Positions 1-9,064 of a stretch of 64,000 nt of DNA are shown here, piece after piece. The stretch is from Pontiellaceae bacterium B12227. Its GTDB lineage: Bacteria > Verrucomicrobiota > Kiritimatiellia > Kiritimatiellales > Pontiellaceae. Position 1 is the first letter of the stretch. Every line of letters begins with the position of its first letter. The stretch is taken from contig JAROAZ010000025.1 in NCBI GenBank assembly GCA_029432775.1, positions 40,053 through 104,052 on the forward strand. Reading direction: 5' to 3'. Below the pieces are notes generated by a model. It had not been told where the DNA came from. It did no database searches and saw only the letters and a list, made by a program, of their open reading frames with translations. The position numbers were made by a program, and so were the translations under genes.

Positions 1-1727
1 TGACCTATATGCAGGTCGGCTCGTTAACTGATATGTTTAATCCCGACACGGCCTCTGCGGATCCGCGGATCGCCCGTATTGAAGGAGCCCAATCCTTCGG
101 CGGTGTTCTGGAGATCTTCGTGGCTCCGAACTCGCAGTATCCCGTTTTGTCGACCCTGATGATTACCGCGGTGGAAGGCGGCAATACCACCAATGATGTG
201 ATTGCCGTGCCGAATATTGTGGAGATCACGGTAGGGAGCGAAAGTAATGTGGTTTTGAGTCTGGAGCCTGTCGGAACCAATTATGTTGTGCAGCAGTCGG
301 ACGATCTCCAGCAGTTTTCCACGGTTGTTTTCGATGTCGAGGGCAGTGATTCCGTGAGGGTTTCCGGCAGCGGTAACGTGGATGCTGACGGGGATGGCAG
401 CGCCTTTTTCCGCCTGGAACGCCAGCCGAACTTTGTCATCATCTTCACGGATGATCAGGGCTATCAGGATCTTGGGTGTTTCGGTTCACCCAATATCAAA
501 ACGCCGAATATCGACCAGATGGCGGCGGAGGGCATGAAGTTTACAAGCTTTTATGCCCAGACCGTTTGCGGACCGTCCCGCGCGTCAATCATGACAGGCT
601 GCTATCCCATGCGGGTGGAGCGGCACGAAGATGATGACGGATCGATGGTGCATCCGGCGTTGTCTTTAAACGAAATCACAATTCCTGAAATACTCAAACC
701 GCTCGGATATAAGACGGGAATGTCGGGCAAGTGGGATCTGTCCGGGCGCTCGCCCGCCGGAACCTATCGGATTGGGCTCGGCCCGCACAACCAGGGTTTT
801 GAAGAGACGTTTTGGTCGCCCACGAGTGATGCGAATCCAATCTACGAAGCAGAGACCGATATCCTTAACAACCCGACCCGATCTTCTATTACCCGGCGGT
901 TTTCGGATGACGCCATTCAGTTTATTCATGCCAATAAAGACCGTCCCTTTTTCTATTATCTTGCTCACCCGATGCCGCATACGCCGATCGCGGCTTCCGC
1001 AGACTTTTTGGGTACATCGGATGGCGGGCTCTATGGGGACGTCATTGAAGAACTGGACTATCATACCGGTCGCGTTCTGGATGCGGTAAAGGAGGCCGGG
1101 ATCGATGAGCTCACGTATGTCATTTTCACGAGTGATAACGGCCCATGGTGGGTCAAGCTGCCCAATGCCGGATTCGCTGATCCGCTACGCAGTGCAAAAA
1201 CCAGCGCCTATGACGGGGGCCTGCGCGTCCCGTTTATTATTCGCGCACCGGGGCGGGTTCCTGCCGGAACCACCTCAGACCTGGTCTGCGCAAACCTGGA
1301 TCTGTTTCCAACTATTGCCCGGCTGGCCGGGGCCGATGTTCCGGACGACCGCGTGATCGACGGGGTCGATCTCTCGGATGTTTTCCACGGCACGCAAACC
1401 GAGCTGGATCGTCCGTTTTTCTTTTACCAGCATGAATCATTGCGGGCCGTACGCCGTGGGAAGTGGAAACTTCATCTCGTGCATTCCGCAGATGATCAGG
1501 ACATGGTTGAAAATGATCCATGGGTCAATTGGCCAATCCACGTGCCCGAAGATGACCGCTCCTACATCGAGGAACTCACCCTCTACAACCTTGATGATGA
1601 TATTGGCGAAACCACGAATGTGGCTTCGCAATATCCGGAAGTGGTGGCCGAGCTGCTGGAGGATCTAGACTTTGCCAAAGAGGATATCGGCTATCACGAT
1701 GTCACCGGGGAGAATTCCCGCAGATAA
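1..1727 (+). CDS. Surface-module/sulfatase fusion, 5' end outside window
   Basis: The reading frame is open to the left edge (first whole codon at base 3), so the ATG at base 9 is probably internal: residues around it align with the middle of the gene at 5880-8918 (MFNP.TASADPRIARIEGA). Order seen: the end of a beta-sandwich module, a region resembling the C-terminal domain of neighbouring surface proteins (YVVQQSDDLQQFS to FFRLERQ), then a type I sulfatase. Sulfatase motifs are the metal-binding TDDQGYQDLG, the formylglycine site CGPSR (Cys codon 567-569), PMPHTP and SDNG. The usual GKWHLG reads GKWDLSG, so the His expected in many S1 sulfatases is Asp. Family role: hydrolysis of sulfate esters, here probably on extracellular polysaccharide; the substrate is unknown. 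The stop overlaps the next start (TAATG), suggesting translational coupling. Confidence 0.88.
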   Translation, partial: TYMQVGSLTDMFNPDTASADPRIARIEGAQSFGGVLEIFVAPNSQYPVLSTLMITAVEGGNTTNDVIAVPNIVEITVGSESNVVLSLEPVGTNYVVQQSDDLQQFSTVVFDVEGSDSVRVSGSGNVDADGDGSAFFRLERQPNFVIIFTDDQGYQDLGCFGSPNIKTPNIDQMAAEGMKFTSFYAQTVCGPSRASIMTGCYPMRVERHEDDDGSMVHPALSLNEITIPEILKPLGYKTGMSGKWDLSGRSPAGTYRIGLGPHNQGFEETFWSPTSDANPIYEAETDILNNPTRSSITRRFSDDAIQFIHANKDRPFFYYLAHPMPHTPIAASADFLGTSDGGLYGDVIEELDYHTGRVLDAVKEAGIDELTYVIFTSDNGPWWVKLPNAGFADPLRSAKTSAYDGGLRVPFIIRAPGRVPAGTTSDLVCANLDLFPTIARLAGADVPDDRVIDGVDLSDVFHGTQTELDRPFFFYQHESLRAVRRGKWKLHLVHSADDQDMVENDPWVNWPIHVPEDDRSYIEELTLYNLDDDIGETTNVASQYPEVVAELLEDLDFAKEDIGYHDVTGENSRR

Positions 1728-3154
1728 TGATGAAACACAGAATACAAATACTGATTGCCTTTGCGCTTGCTGCACTATGCTCATTCGCTGCCGAAGCGCC
1801 CAATATTATCTATATTTTAGCCGATGATATGGGCTTCGGTGATCTGGGCTGCTACGGGCAGGAGGTCATTCAGACGCCCCATATCGACAAGCTGTGCCGG
1901 GAGGGTATGAAGTTTACAAACCACCATTCCGGCAGTACGGTCTGTGCGCCGTCACGCGCCTGCCTGATGACCGGACAGCATACGGGCCATGTGTGGGTTC
2001 GTTCCAACGGAAAGGTGCAACTGCGTGCGGATGGTAAGGATATTACGATTGCTCGGGTACTGAAGAACGAAGGCTATCACACGGCGATGATCGGAAAGGC
2101 TGGAACGGGTTGCACGGTATCGGCCGGCCAGCCTAACGAAAAAGGGTTTGATTATTTTTACGGATTCAACAGCCATGCCTTAGCACACCACTATTTCCCG
2201 AAGGTGGTTTATCGGAACGACAAAAAGATTCTTTTCCCGAACAATAAAAGGCACACGGGCGATACCTATATCCATGACGAGTTCATGAAAGAAATCCTGG
2301 GCTATCTGGATGCGCGCAAGAAGGACGGTCAGCCGTTCTTCCTTCACTATGCCGCATTGATTCCGCATGCGACCATGGTTGCGCCCGAAGAGTGGATTGC
2401 GAAATACCGAGAAAAGGTGGACGAGGTTCCGCCGTTCAAGGGCGGGGGCGGTGGAGGCCGCAACGCACAGTATGGTCCGACCAAGGAGCCCAAGGCAACT
2501 TTTGCTGGGATGGTGAGCCGTCTCGACTGGGAGGTCGGTGAGATCCGTCGGAAACTGGAGGAACTGGGCCTGGCGGACAATACGCTGATTATGATTTCGT
2601 CCGATAACGGACCGCATAGTGAAGGCGGGCAATTGCCCGAATATTTTGGCTCCAATGGACCGCTGCGCGGCGGAAAACGCGATATGTTTGAGGGGGGCGT
2701 CCGGGTTCCGATGATTGCCTGGTGGCCGGGACATATTGCCGCCGGCAGCGAGTCGGATCATCTATCCGCTTTTTGGGATGTCATGCCGACCCTGTGCGAA
2801 TTGACGGGGGCAAACGCGCCGGAAAATATCGACGGGCTCAGCTTTTTACCAACCCTGCTGGAACAGAGCGGACAGGCGCAGCACGATTATCTCTACTGGG
2901 AGTTTTATGAACAGGGTGGCAGGCGTGCCGCATTGACCCAAAAGTGGAAAGCGGTGCAACTGAATGTGGGTAGTGGTGGTGATCCTATTATGCTGTTCGA
3001 TATTCATGCGGATATCGGAGAGAAAAACAATGTGGCTGCCCAATATCCCGAGGTGGTCGATCTGTTTAGAGCCATCTTCAAAAAAGCGCATACGCCGTCC
3101 CCGAAGATTAAATGGTCTGCGGCAGGTAAGGGTAAACAGCAGCAGAAGAAGTAG
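1727..3154 (+). CDS. Secreted type I sulfatase
   Basis: 475 residues with a signal peptide (about 1-21, ending FAAEA) followed directly by the catalytic domain, with no surface module. Visible motifs are LADDMGFGDLGCYG (metal site), CAPSR with Cys73 as the residue converted to formylglycine, a HATM segment, SSDNGPH, and a C-terminal small subdomain near DIHADIGEKNNVA. The lysine/histidine motif reads GKAGTG, not GKWHLG, so the catalytic His is missing there, as in some S1 subfamilies. A run of six glycines (about residue 240) follows PPFK. The start is one base inside the previous stop (TAATG); a second ATG at 1730 is possible. The adjacent glycosidase and sulfatases indicate a sulfated-glycan degradation cluster. 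The C-terminus is Lys/Gln-rich. Confidence 0.9.
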   Translation: MMKHRIQILIAFALAALCSFAAEAPNIIYILADDMGFGDLGCYGQEVIQTPHIDKLCREGMKFTNHHSGSTVCAPSRACLMTGQHTGHVWVRSNGKVQLRADGKDITIARVLKNEGYHTAMIGKAGTGCTVSAGQPNEKGFDYFYGFNSHALAHHYFPKVVYRNDKKILFPNNKRHTGDTYIHDEFMKEILGYLDARKKDGQPFFLHYAALIPHATMVAPEEWIAKYREKVDEVPPFKGGGGGGRNAQYGPTKEPKATFAGMVSRLDWEVGEIRRKLEELGLADNTLIMISSDNGPHSEGGQLPEYFGSNGPLRGGKRDMFEGGVRVPMIAWWPGHIAAGSESDHLSAFWDVMPTLCELTGANAPENIDGLSFLPTLLEQSGQAQHDYLYWEFYEQGGRRAALTQKWKAVQLNVGSGGDPIMLFDIHADIGEKNNVAAQYPEVVDLFRAIFKKAHTPSPKIKWSAAGKGKQQQKK

Positions 3155-3197
3155 AGTGGGGCAAAGCACAATGAGTCCGGAGAGGATAAGGTCTGAT

Positions 3198-5810
3198 GTG
3201 AAAAGACGGTTGGGGATGAGTATGGGAAAGTGGATAACGGGTTTGGCCGGAGCGTTTTTGTTATCATTAGCGATTCAGGCTGATGCGGTACAGACGCGTG
3301 CGACGGATGCCGAAGCGGTTATTGAAAATGAGCAGGTCCTGGTCCGGGTTTCGCTGAAAGCGGGAACGTATTCTGCCATTCGGAAAAAAGATCATATTGA
3401 ATGTTTGTCGAACGTATCGTGGTCGGTTGAAGAGTGGAATTCTATCGATGGCTATACCTTTACGTGGCAGAAGAAGGAGCTGTCGGATTCTTTAGGGAAT
3501 GGAATAGCGCTTGAGGTGACAGGAACCAAAGCCGGTGCACCATCACTGATTCTCCAACTGGGGCTCTACGAGGGGGAGGGGTTTATTACGGCCTGCAACG
3601 GTGTCGCAAACACATTGAATCAGCGATTGCAGATCAAAACGTTTTCACCGCTGACCGGTACGGCCTATCAAGGTTCGGAGTTCGTGGACTTCATGCTTCT
3701 TGATGGTGAAAGCGGCGAATATAACAGCCGGGTTCTGACCGGAGATCAGGCAAAGGAACTTTCTTGCTTCAACAATGTTCTGGTCTCATTTGGAGAAAAA
3801 GGTTCTGAAAAAAACAATCTTTTGGTCGGCGGCTTGAGCTACCGCGATTTTACGAAGCGTTGCGAGGTAAAAAGGCGGGCGGATAAGCTTGAGGTCAAAC
3901 TCCGGGGAGATGATCCATATGGGAAACGGGTTGATCCCAACAGTACCTGTATTTTTGACAACGACCGGATGTATATCGATTTCACACCCGCATCACGTTT
4001 CGACATTCTTGAAAACTACGGTCTGGCCCTGAAAGCCGCGAACAACATCAAGCTGGACACCTTAACCGCGCCAGGCCTGAACTTTTGGTATTGTATGTGG
4101 CGTGCATTCGGAGGCGATGAGTTTAGAAACACGTCTGCCGGAACGCTGGAGGCCCTTCAGAAGGCAAAGGATACCGGGTTTTTGAACTATGCTCCCCTGG
4201 CCATCCGGCTTGAACCGGACGATTATGCTGTTCCAAACAACCAGCAGGGTTGGTGGGATGACAAACACTGGCAAATGTATGAAGGCGGCAGGCTTGTAAA
4301 ACCGTTCGATACCATTGAAACGTGGGGCAATGAAGTGCTCAGACAAGGTGGAATCCCCCTCATCTACTGCCAGACGGCACGCCGCTCTCTCGATTATGCA
4401 GAGGCTTTCCCCGGGCACATGTTGTTTAACGAGGTGAGTAAGGAACGCTCCAAGGGTAAGATTGACTATTACAAGGGGGACACTTTCTGGTCGTATGACT
4501 TTACGGATCCCGGTTTCGTCGAGCACATGCAGGAGGTCTACAGCAACCTCAAAAAAGGCGGGGTAAGGGGAATGAAGTTTGACTACCCGGACATCGGGTG
4601 GGCCTATGACGGGGGGATGGAAGATCCATACACGACCACAAGCAGCGCGTACCGTAGGATTTATGAATTAGCCCATGAAGGTTTGGGATGGAATTCCGAC
4701 ATCCATGAACGTTTGCCGCTGCACGGCGACATCGGTCTGGGAGCGGTCACGACGCATCGAACAGAGCAGGATACGGATCGGTTCTACCCGGTCATGGCCA
4801 GAAAGTGCGGCCTGCGCTGGTACAAAAACCGGGTGGTCACCAAATATGTGAACGATGTGATTAATCCGTTCCATGCATTCCCTTACAACAGCGATGGTTG
4901 GCGGACGATGTATACGATGACCTACCTGACCAATGGACGCATTGAAATCGGCAAATACATTGAGAAAATGACCGACGAGATGCGTTATGATCTGACCCGT
5001 ATCATTCCGCTCTACACCGCGGAGCAGAGTGCGAAACCGATCGATGCCTTCAGCGGAAAAGAGTATCCGGAGATTTTTAACTTTGAAGTATCACCTTCCT
5101 GGCATCTGGTTGCGTTTTACAACACCCGGATCGAAAAAGACAAAAACAAAGTCAAAGCGCAATGGAACTCGATTCCGAGGGAGCCCCCAAACAAGAAATT
5201 AAAGAGAAAGCAGAAGCCGGCCCCGGCAACCGTATGGCCCGTAACCAAGAAGCTGGCAGGTGCGGCACAAACGCTTCCTGTTGCATCTACCATTACTGTT
5301 TCACTGGCGGACTCCATCGACGATGGCGGCCTTGGGCTTGATCCGGCAACAGCGTATTATGTCTATGACTTCTGGAACGATGCATTCGTCGGCAAACTCT
5401 CCGGCCAGGCCACCCTCGAACAGACCCTCAGACCCGGTGAGACCCGTATGATGTCCGTTCACGCCGTTCAGCCGAATCCCCAGTTCATTTCAACCGACCG
5501 CCATATTATGCAGGGGTATGTCGATTTTGAAAAAGTTCCGCAGTGGAATGGAGAAAGCAACACCCTCTCTGCGACCTCGAAAGTAATCAAAGACGAAGCC
5601 TATACCGTGACCCTTGCGCTTAATGGGAAAGAGGTCGACCGCGTTTCAGCTTCCGGAGCCACAGCGAAGTTCAAGCTCGTGGATGAAAAGACGGGGATGG
5701 GTAAACTGACCCTGCTTGCGAAGGAGAACGGCGCTGTTGAATGGACCGTGCATTTCAAGCGGGGAAGTAGAAACATAAACGGATCAACGGTTGTTCCGGA
5801 CGCTCAATGA
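3198..5810 (+). CDS. Secreted glycoside hydrolase, clan GH-D-like
   Basis: About 870 residues. An AGGATAAGG Shine-Dalgarno sequence lies 6 bases before GTG 3198, giving a KRR-rich n-region and a signal peptide ending IQADA; ATG 3216 or 3222 are alternatives, and the frame is open upstream to 2964 inside the previous gene. The central region looks like a TIM-barrel glycosidase: SYDFTDPGFVEHM followed by GMKFDYPDIGWAY, where Asp (about 462) sits in the K-x-D context of the GH27/GH36 nucleophile. A beta-rich N-terminal domain and a C-terminal beta domain flank it. Family expectation is alpha-galactosidase-like retaining hydrolysis; exact family and substrate are not fixed by reading alone. It follows the sulfatase by 43 bases and is probably co-transcribed. 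A GH31-type or unclassified barrel is the main alternative. Confidence 0.75.
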   Translation: MKRRLGMSMGKWITGLAGAFLLSLAIQADAVQTRATDAEAVIENEQVLVRVSLKAGTYSAIRKKDHIECLSNVSWSVEEWNSIDGYTFTWQKKELSDSLGNGIALEVTGTKAGAPSLILQLGLYEGEGFITACNGVANTLNQRLQIKTFSPLTGTAYQGSEFVDFMLLDGESGEYNSRVLTGDQAKELSCFNNVLVSFGEKGSEKNNLLVGGLSYRDFTKRCEVKRRADKLEVKLRGDDPYGKRVDPNSTCIFDNDRMYIDFTPASRFDILENYGLALKAANNIKLDTLTAPGLNFWYCMWRAFGGDEFRNTSAGTLEALQKAKDTGFLNYAPLAIRLEPDDYAVPNNQQGWWDDKHWQMYEGGRLVKPFDTIETWGNEVLRQGGIPLIYCQTARRSLDYAEAFPGHMLFNEVSKERSKGKIDYYKGDTFWSYDFTDPGFVEHMQEVYSNLKKGGVRGMKFDYPDIGWAYDGGMEDPYTTTSSAYRRIYELAHEGLGWNSDIHERLPLHGDIGLGAVTTHRTEQDTDRFYPVMARKCGLRWYKNRVVTKYVNDVINPFHAFPYNSDGWRTMYTMTYLTNGRIEIGKYIEKMTDEMRYDLTRIIPLYTAEQSAKPIDAFSGKEYPEIFNFEVSPSWHLVAFYNTRIEKDKNKVKAQWNSIPREPPNKKLKRKQKPAPATVWPVTKKLAGAAQTLPVASTITVSLADSIDDGGLGLDPATAYYVYDFWNDAFVGKLSGQATLEQTLRPGETRMMSVHAVQPNPQFISTDRHIMQGYVDFEKVPQWNGESNTLSATSKVIKDEAYTVTLALNGKEVDRVSASGATAKFKLVDEKTGMGKLTLLAKENGAVEWTVHFKRGSRNINGSTVVPDAQ

Positions 5811-5879
5811 AAGCGTATGCCCTAACCGGCTTTGTCTTGGCAGGAACCGCAAAATAGCAATAAGAAGAGGTAACTCATT

Positions 5880-8800
5880 ATGAAAAAAACAGTAGGAATG
5901 GCTGGAATGATACTGGCTTTAGCCGTCGGTGCGCGTGCTGCAATTATTGTCGGCGATGTTGTCGCGATTGACTTTGGTGCGACAGCACCGGCCGTGGCGA
6001 ATTGGAACCAAATATCAACATCGACTCTTTCAATCGGTGATTTGCAAAGATTGTCTGATGGTAACCCCACGGGGGTAGGCGTTACTGTTACTCTCACTGG
6101 AACGAATGGTGACTATATAAACAACGCTGCTCCTGGCGACCCCGGTTTAGGTTCAACTGATGCTTCTATTTATAACGATCACCTTGCTGCCAATAACCTA
6201 ACTGGTCCTGATTTGATCACGGTTACTTATACTGGTCTGGATGACAGCCTAAGTTACACGCTTACAGGTGGAATGGCTCGTAGTGGTGGCACGACTGCAT
6301 TCGAGCAGACGTACTGGGTGGGGGGAGTTGAGTATGATTATACAGGTGCTTCAGGTGTTGATGCATACGCTGAATATACCGGTCTCACCTCAAGTGGCGG
6401 AGTACTGACATTTACCGTATCTGATTATACGGACACTGATCTCGCTTCAATTTCGCAGATGACACTGACTGCAGTTGGGGAGCTCCAGGCTACCCTCAGT
6501 CTGGCGCCAAGTGAGCTCTCGTTGGATCTGGTTGCTCCTGATACCACGGTCGACGGTATCATTACAGTTTCTTATATCGCAGGAGCGGCTTCTTTGAACG
6601 ATATTGAAATACTTACGTATACGGCGGATGCCGGCTTCAGTGCCGCCATAACCAATACCACTATGGGGCTGGTCGATACCGAGGAAGATATTACGGTTAC
6701 CTTTGATAACTCCGGCATCGGCCTTGCCAACGGGGAATCAACAAATTCTACGCTTGAGGTCACCTGGACTGAGGCAGGCTCCTCCGTGACAAATGCCGAA
6801 ACTTTTACGCTGGATGTTACCTATGATGAGGATCTTGCCAAATTCTGGACCATTGCCCTGGATTTCGGTGATACCCCGCCCGCCAACCATTTTAATGATA
6901 TTTCCGCCAACGGCACGTACAGTTCGCCGGAGCGGCTCTCCGATGGACACTCGGTGACCGGGATCTCCGTGAAGGTGACCGGCGCGTCGTTCTACAAGAG
7001 TGATGGCCCCAATGATTCCCTTGCCGGGCTTTCCGCCGATTATGATCTGTCCAATGTGACCGACTGGGCCGGGGACACCGATACCTGGACCGTGATGTTC
7101 TATGGACTGGATGATTCGCTGGTTTACGACATCGAAGGGGTGATCGGCGGCTTCACGAACAATGCAAATACCGATACGACATTCCTTCAGGCGGGAACAC
7201 GGACGAACATGTTCAACCCCGTTACGGCCTCTGCGGATCCCCGGATCGCCCGTATTGAAGGAGCCCGGTCCCACGGTGGTGTTCTGGAAATCGCCGCGAA
7301 GCCGGGGTCGAAGGTGCCCGTCCTGTCGACCCTGATGGTTACAGCGGTGGAAGGAAGCACCAATGACGTGATCGTTGTGCCGAACATTGTGGACATTACG
7401 GTGGGGAGCGAAAGTAATGTGGCCTTGAACCTGGAGCACGCCGGGACGAATTATGTGGTACAGCAGTCGGATGATCTGCAGCGGTTTTCCGCGGTCGATT
7501 TTGAGGTTGAAGGTGTCGGCAATGAAACCGTACGACTCTCCGGAAGCGGGAACGTGGATCCCGACGGGGATGGAAGCTCATTTTTCCGCCTGAACCGCCA
7601 GCCGAACTTCATCATTGTTTTTGCCGATGATCAGGGGTATCAGGATCTCGGTTGCTTCGGATCGCCGGATATTCTGACGCCGCGAATTGATACCATGGCG
7701 AGTGAAGGAATGCGTTTCACCGGGTTTTATGCGCAGACCGTCTGCGGACCGTCGCGGGATTCACTTATGACCGGCTGCTATCCATTGCGAACGGCAACGC
7801 CTGATGCCAGATCCGTCGTACATTGCCGACTGGCTCACACCGAAGTGACCCTTGCAGAGATTCTCAAGGAGGTCGGGTATACGACCGCTGTTTTTGGTAA
7901 ATGGGATTTGGGCGGCCACTCCCAGACCACGTATGACCCGGACTATCTCCCGCTCGCCCAGGGCTTCGATTATTTTCTGGGCACCTCCGGGAGCAATGAC
8001 GGGACGGTAAATATCATCGAAAACACGACCCGTATTGAAACAGGCGCCGACATGAGCCAGTTGACGAAGCGCTATACCGATGCGGCCATCGCGTTTATTC
8101 AAAACAATAAGGAACGACCGTTCTTCGTCTATCTGGCCCATACGATGCCCCATGTGGATCTGGCGGTTTCCGACGACTTCGAGGGCACGTCGGCGGGCGG
8201 GCTCTACGGCGACGTGATCGAGGAGCTCGACTGGAACGTCGGCCGTATCCTCGATACGCTGGTCGCGGAAGGTCTCGACTCGAACACCTACGTGATCTAC
8301 ATGAGCGACAACGGGCCGTGGTATCTGGGGAACAGCAGCTCGCACGTCAGCGAGTATGGCGGCGTTGCCGAAGCGGAGGCCATGGGCGGGTCGGCCCTGC
8401 CGCTGCGCGGCGACAAGGTTACGAGCTGGGAGGGCGGGTTCCGCGTTCCCTGCGTCATGCGCGCGCCCGGACGGATTCCCGCCGGAACGATGTGTGATGA
8501 AATCATCTCCACTCAGGACATTATGCCGTCCCTCGCAAAACTGGCCGGGGCGACTGTTCCGTCCGACCGTGTGATCGACGGTGTTGATATTACCCCTCTG
8601 ATGCACGGAGTTCCCGGGGCCGCAACTTCAAGGGAAGCCTTCTTCTATTATGTCCGGAATGACCTCCATGCGGTTCGAGTCGGGAAGTGGAAACTGCACG
8701 TAGCCCGGGATGCCGACTCCACCTGGGCGAAGTATTACCGGGATGGGGACTTGTTCGATATTCCCTCGCCGCTGCTCTTTGACCTCGATGCCGATATCGG

Positions 8801-8918
8801 GGAAACGAACGATGTCGCTGCCGCCAACCCGTCCGTCGTCAGCAACCTGCTCGAATACATTGAATTAGCCCGGGCCGACATCGGTGATGGAGCCCTGATC
8901 GGGGAGAATGCGCGATGA
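5880..8918 (+). CDS. Surface-module/sulfatase fusion protein
   Basis: 1012 residues. Order: signal peptide (1-20, LALAVGARA); an 'IDFG' beta-sandwich module (about 21-200, VVAIDFGATAPAVANWNQ); one Ig-like repeat (about 205-315); a second IDFG module (about 323-470, IALDFGDTPPANHFND); a short domain like the C-terminal domain of neighbouring surface proteins (about 500-575); then a full sulfatase (about 580-1000). Sulfatase motifs are ADDQGYQDLG, CGPSR (Cys622), TMPHVD, SDNGPW and DLDADIGE. As in the first gene of the window, GKWHLG is GKWDLGG. The first 200 residues are nearly the same as those of the next two genes, showing recent duplication. An AAGAGG Shine-Dalgarno precedes the ATG. It probably acts outside the cytoplasm on a sulfated glycan; the modules may bind or display. 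Confidence 0.9.
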   Translation: MKKTVGMAGMILALAVGARAAIIVGDVVAIDFGATAPAVANWNQISTSTLSIGDLQRLSDGNPTGVGVTVTLTGTNGDYINNAAPGDPGLGSTDASIYNDHLAANNLTGPDLITVTYTGLDDSLSYTLTGGMARSGGTTAFEQTYWVGGVEYDYTGASGVDAYAEYTGLTSSGGVLTFTVSDYTDTDLASISQMTLTAVGELQATLSLAPSELSLDLVAPDTTVDGIITVSYIAGAASLNDIEILTYTADAGFSAAITNTTMGLVDTEEDITVTFDNSGIGLANGESTNSTLEVTWTEAGSSVTNAETFTLDVTYDEDLAKFWTIALDFGDTPPANHFNDISANGTYSSPERLSDGHSVTGISVKVTGASFYKSDGPNDSLAGLSADYDLSNVTDWAGDTDTWTVMFYGLDDSLVYDIEGVIGGFTNNANTDTTFLQAGTRTNMFNPVTASADPRIARIEGARSHGGVLEIAAKPGSKVPVLSTLMVTAVEGSTNDVIVVPNIVDITVGSESNVALNLEHAGTNYVVQQSDDLQRFSAVDFEVEGVGNETVRLSGSGNVDPDGDGSSFFRLNRQPNFIIVFADDQGYQDLGCFGSPDILTPRIDTMASEGMRFTGFYAQTVCGPSRDSLMTGCYPLRTATPDARSVVHCRLAHTEVTLAEILKEVGYTTAVFGKWDLGGHSQTTYDPDYLPLAQGFDYFLGTSGSNDGTVNIIENTTRIETGADMSQLTKRYTDAAIAFIQNNKERPFFVYLAHTMPHVDLAVSDDFEGTSAGGLYGDVIEELDWNVGRILDTLVAEGLDSNTYVIYMSDNGPWYLGNSSSHVSEYGGVAEAEAMGGSALPLRGDKVTSWEGGFRVPCVMRAPGRIPAGTMCDEIISTQDIMPSLAKLAGATVPSDRVIDGVDITPLMHGVPGAATSREAFFYYVRNDLHAVRVGKWKLHVARDADSTWAKYYRDGDLFDIPSPLLFDLDADIGETNDVAAANPSVVSNLLEYIELARADIGDGALIGENAR

Positions 8919-9064
8919 AGCCGATTGGAACGGATTGAGTCAAATAGTCTCCAGGCATCAGGGAAACACCTGATAGACGGATTTTTCCAAAAGGGTAAAT
9001 TAGCCCTATGTTTCGGAAAAGCAGCAATGCTTTGAGTGTATACATAGACAGGAGAAAGGGAGAT

